Positions 62,034 to 64,000 of a stretch of DNA of 64,000 nucleotides are shown here, piece by piece (the stretch's first letter is position 1; each line of letters starts with the position of its first letter). Both the position numbers and the translations under genes were made by a program. The notes beneath the pieces were generated by a model that saw only the letters and a program-made list of their open reading frames with translations, was not told the DNA's origin and made no database searches. This stretch comes from Flavobacterium sp. ALJ2. GTDB lineage: Bacteria > Bacteroidota > Bacteroidia > Flavobacteriales > Flavobacteriaceae. Location: the NCBI RefSeq assembly GCF_015594725.1, contig NZ_JADNRC010000003.1, forward strand, positions 62,001 through 126,000, written 5' to 3'.

Positions 62034-63320
62034 TTATTGCAATACTTGCTGCATTGCTTTTGCTTTCAACAAACACTCTTCATATTCGTTTTCAGGAATT
62101 GATTGCGATGTAATAGCACTACCAACCGAGAAGGAAACATATTCTTTTTCCTGATTATATAAGATGCTTCGAATAACGACATTAAAATCAAAATCTCCTT
62201 CTGGCGTAAAATAACCTACTGCCCCACTATACAAACCTCGTTTGGTTTCTTCTAGCTTGTCGATGATATTCATTACCGAAATTTTTGGTGCTCCAGTCAT
62301 GCTTCCCATTGGGAAAGTTGTTTTCAAAACATCGATTGGTGAATATTGAGAATCTAGTTTTGAAGTAATAGTCGAAATCATTTGATGCACTTGCAAAAAA
62401 GAATAGATTTTGCATAATTCTACCACTTCTACCGAACCTTTTTGAGCCGTATGCGATAAATCATTTCGAACCAAATCGGTTATCATGATATTTTCGGCAC
62501 GTTCTTTTGGATCTGCTTCTAACTGATTTTTAGAATTTTCGTCTTCTATCATATCTTCAAACCGCTTTGAAGTTCCTTTTATAGGCTGTGAAATTATCTG
62601 ATCTCCTATTTTCCGAATGTATCTTTCTGGCGAAGCTGATAATAAAAACTGTTTGTAATTTTTAAAAAAAACTGTTAATGGTGCTTGAGATATTTCATTA
62701 AGTTTTACAAATTTCTCCAATGGATTGATAGCTGCATTTTCTGCATAAAACTCCATACAAAAATTAGCTTCATAAATATCTCCTCGATGGATATGCTCCA
62801 AAACCGAATTTACTTTTGAAATATATTCTTGTCTAGAAATTCGCTGCTTTACCTCAACTTCATTCAGCGTAATATAAGGCTGAGACTCTACTTTAACAAT
62901 CTCATCATAATCATCTTCAACCTCGTCATCACACATCAATAAATATTGAATTTCTAATTGATTGCCTTTTAACAAAAATATTTTTTTAGGCTGAAAGAAA
63001 AATAAATCAGGAAATTCTAATCCATCAAAATTAGATGATTGTAACTCTTCGATATCATTTTTTAAATCATAGGTCAGATAGCCAAAAAGCCAATCTCTAG
63101 TCATTTGTTGGTATTGTTTTAAATCCTCAAATGCACTATGGAAATCAGTTTTTATTGATGTAAAAGCATCGACAGCCAGCAAACAATCGAAACTTGAATA
63201 TTCTTGTGGATACAAATTACTATCCATAAAAACAACTTCTCGGTGTTGCTGCGCCCAAACTAAAAGTTGCTGTTTAAAGGCTGTAGGATTTGAAATATAC
63301 TTGTGAATTGAAACTCTCAA
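62034..63320 (-). CDS. pabB: Aminodeoxychorismate synthase component I-like
   Basis: Chorismate-utilising enzyme of 428 residues that makes 4-amino-4-deoxychorismate for folate. Key motifs are EANFCMEFYAEN, SPERYIRKIGDQIISQPIKGTSKR, the long DPKERAENIMITDLVRNDLS block, and FPMGSMTGAPKISVMNIID. The GTSKR/GSMTGAPK residues line the active site. It is shorter than TrpE, and no trp genes are nearby, so PabB is preferred over anthranilate synthase. It is first in a likely pabB-tilS-dsbD run on the minus strand. Confidence 0.85.
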   Translation of the reverse strand: MRVSIHKYISNPTAFKQQLLVWAQQHREVVFMDSNLYPQEYSSFDCLLAVDAFTSIKTDFHSAFEDLKQYQQMTRDWLFGYLTYDLKNDIEELQSSNFDGLEFPDLFFFQPKKIFLLKGNQLEIQYLLMCDDEVEDDYDEIVKVESQPYITLNEVEVKQRISRQEYISKVNSVLEHIHRGDIYEANFCMEFYAENAAINPLEKFVKLNEISQAPLTVFFKNYKQFLLSASPERYIRKIGDQIISQPIKGTSKRFEDMIEDENSKNQLEADPKERAENIMITDLVRNDLSHTAQKGSVEVVELCKIYSFLQVHQMISTITSKLDSQYSPIDVLKTTFPMGSMTGAPKISVMNIIDKLEETKRGLYSGAVGYFTPEGDFDFNVVIRSILYNQEKEYVSFSVGSAITSQSIPENEYEECLLKAKAMQQVLQ

Positions 63321-63525
63321 AAAATTATTTTTTTATCCGACAAAATTACGACAAAAAAAATCCTTCGATAAAGTAATCTCAAAAAATATTGGCATGCTTT
63401 TTATTATACCACTTTATAGCCATTTTATAAAATTGATACGATTATTGAGACAAAACTACTTATACCCTATTTAAAAAAAATATTACAGTAACCCATTTAT
63501 TAATCAATAATAATATCAATTACCC

Positions 63526-64000
63526 ATGAAAACAATTGCAAAACTTGGCATGACTACAGTAGTAATCATCACATTATTATTTTCCTGCAAAAAAGCAGAC
63601 TATTCTATTGAAGACTCAGCTGCAAAATCATCAACTAATACAACTGATATTATTTCTTCATCGGCTGCAGTCGAGAAGAAAGATAGTAATCATAAATTTA
63701 TTCGAACTGCAGATATAAAATTCAAGGTGAAAAATGTCGCAAAATCGACTTATGCGATTGAAAATGCTACTGTTAAATTTGGAGGTTTTGTTACATACAC
63801 CAATTTACAAAGTACAATTCATGACGAAATACAAACTAAAATAAGTCAAGACAGTACTTTGCAAACCACAAAATACTCCGTAATAAATAACATAACGATT
63901 CGTGTTCCCAACACGCAACTTGATGCTGTTATAAAAACGATTGCCAAACAAATTGATTTTCTGGATTATCGCGTTATCACAGCTGACGATGTTTCTTTAA
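63526..64000 (+). CDS. DUF4349-type lipoprotein, 3' end outside window
   Basis: I translated the first 158 residues by hand from ATG 63526; the frame is open to the right edge. Signal peptide and lipobox LLFSC (Cys21), followed by a Ser/Thr linker. The conserved start of the domain is KFIRTADIKFKVKNVAKSTYAIENATVKFGGFVTYTNLQS and ITIRVPNTQLDAVIKTIAKQI, as in DUF4349 proteins. These are envelope lipoproteins, usually with a coiled coil and a C-terminal transmembrane helix. Function unknown. It is divergent from pabB. Confidence 0.78.
   Translation, partial: MKTIAKLGMTTVVIITLLFSCKKADYSIEDSAAKSSTNTTDIISSSAAVEKKDSNHKFIRTADIKFKVKNVAKSTYAIENATVKFGGFVTYTNLQSTIHDEIQTKISQDSTLQTTKYSVINNITIRVPNTQLDAVIKTIAKQIDFLDYRVITADDVSL

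Noticed and set aside
1..64000. CRISPR array, rRNA operon, insertion sequence or prophage
   Set aside because: No regularly spaced direct repeats, rRNA-like sequence, transposase, integrase or phage structural genes were seen.

Overview
The window is chromosomal DNA from a Bacteroidota bacterium, most likely a Flavobacterium or a close relative. It is AT-rich. Many genes start 15-30 bases after a TAnnTTTG -7 element, which is the bacteroidete promoter signature. It carries type IX secretion features (a SprF/PorP-like protein and a long PKD/SprB-repeat protein with a type B C-terminal sorting domain), and its gene families are typical of flavobacteria. No rRNA operon, CRISPR array, insertion sequence or prophage was recognised.

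Layout. Bases 1-2544 hold a small accessory cluster: a T4 Rnl1-type RNA ligase (cut by the left edge), a nucleotidyltransferase-like protein, a degenerate tRNA-like sequence, a SUKH (SMI1/KNR4) protein and, divergently, an HD-family phosphohydrolase. An identical inverted-repeat operator sits before the ligase and in the SUKH/HD divergent region. A third, related copy lies at 8412-8430, upstream of a WYL-domain regulator (8723-9736). I read these together as a candidate RNA-repair or RNA-sensing system under WYL control, interrupted by a two-gene SprF/SprB-like surface adhesin operon (2741-8152).

Bases 10077-16873 are a fatty-acid beta-oxidation operon: marR, fadN, fadA and fadE. Two short four-helix-bundle (S23/IVS-type) genes sit between the fad genes; both have damaged N-termini, and one is enclosed by a 17-bp inverted repeat. 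Bases 16952-31695 carry transport, stress and housekeeping genes: a BCCT transporter, GH18 chitinase, small secreted proteins, SodC, a LETM1-like protein, a carbonic anhydrase/SulP bicarbonate module, divergent dps/oxyR, mnmD, ilvE and a MazG-like pyrophosphohydrolase.

Bases 31756-48750 carry dipeptidyl peptidase III, an SRPBCC/GyrI-like protein, an ECF sigma module, a BNR-repeat protein, a secreted protein with an Arg/Ser/Asn repeat tail, kup, an RsmB-like methyltransferase, comM, an S41 peptidase, a GNAT and a PLP racemase. A decayed RidA-family pseudogene lies at 48792-49003. Bases 49358-64000 carry an EreA-like esterase-fold protein, an ankyrin protein, two tandem secreted amidohydrolases, amt, dsbD-tilS, pabB and the start of a DUF4349 lipoprotein.

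Functional assignments rest on motifs read by eye and on family knowledge; no database search was possible.
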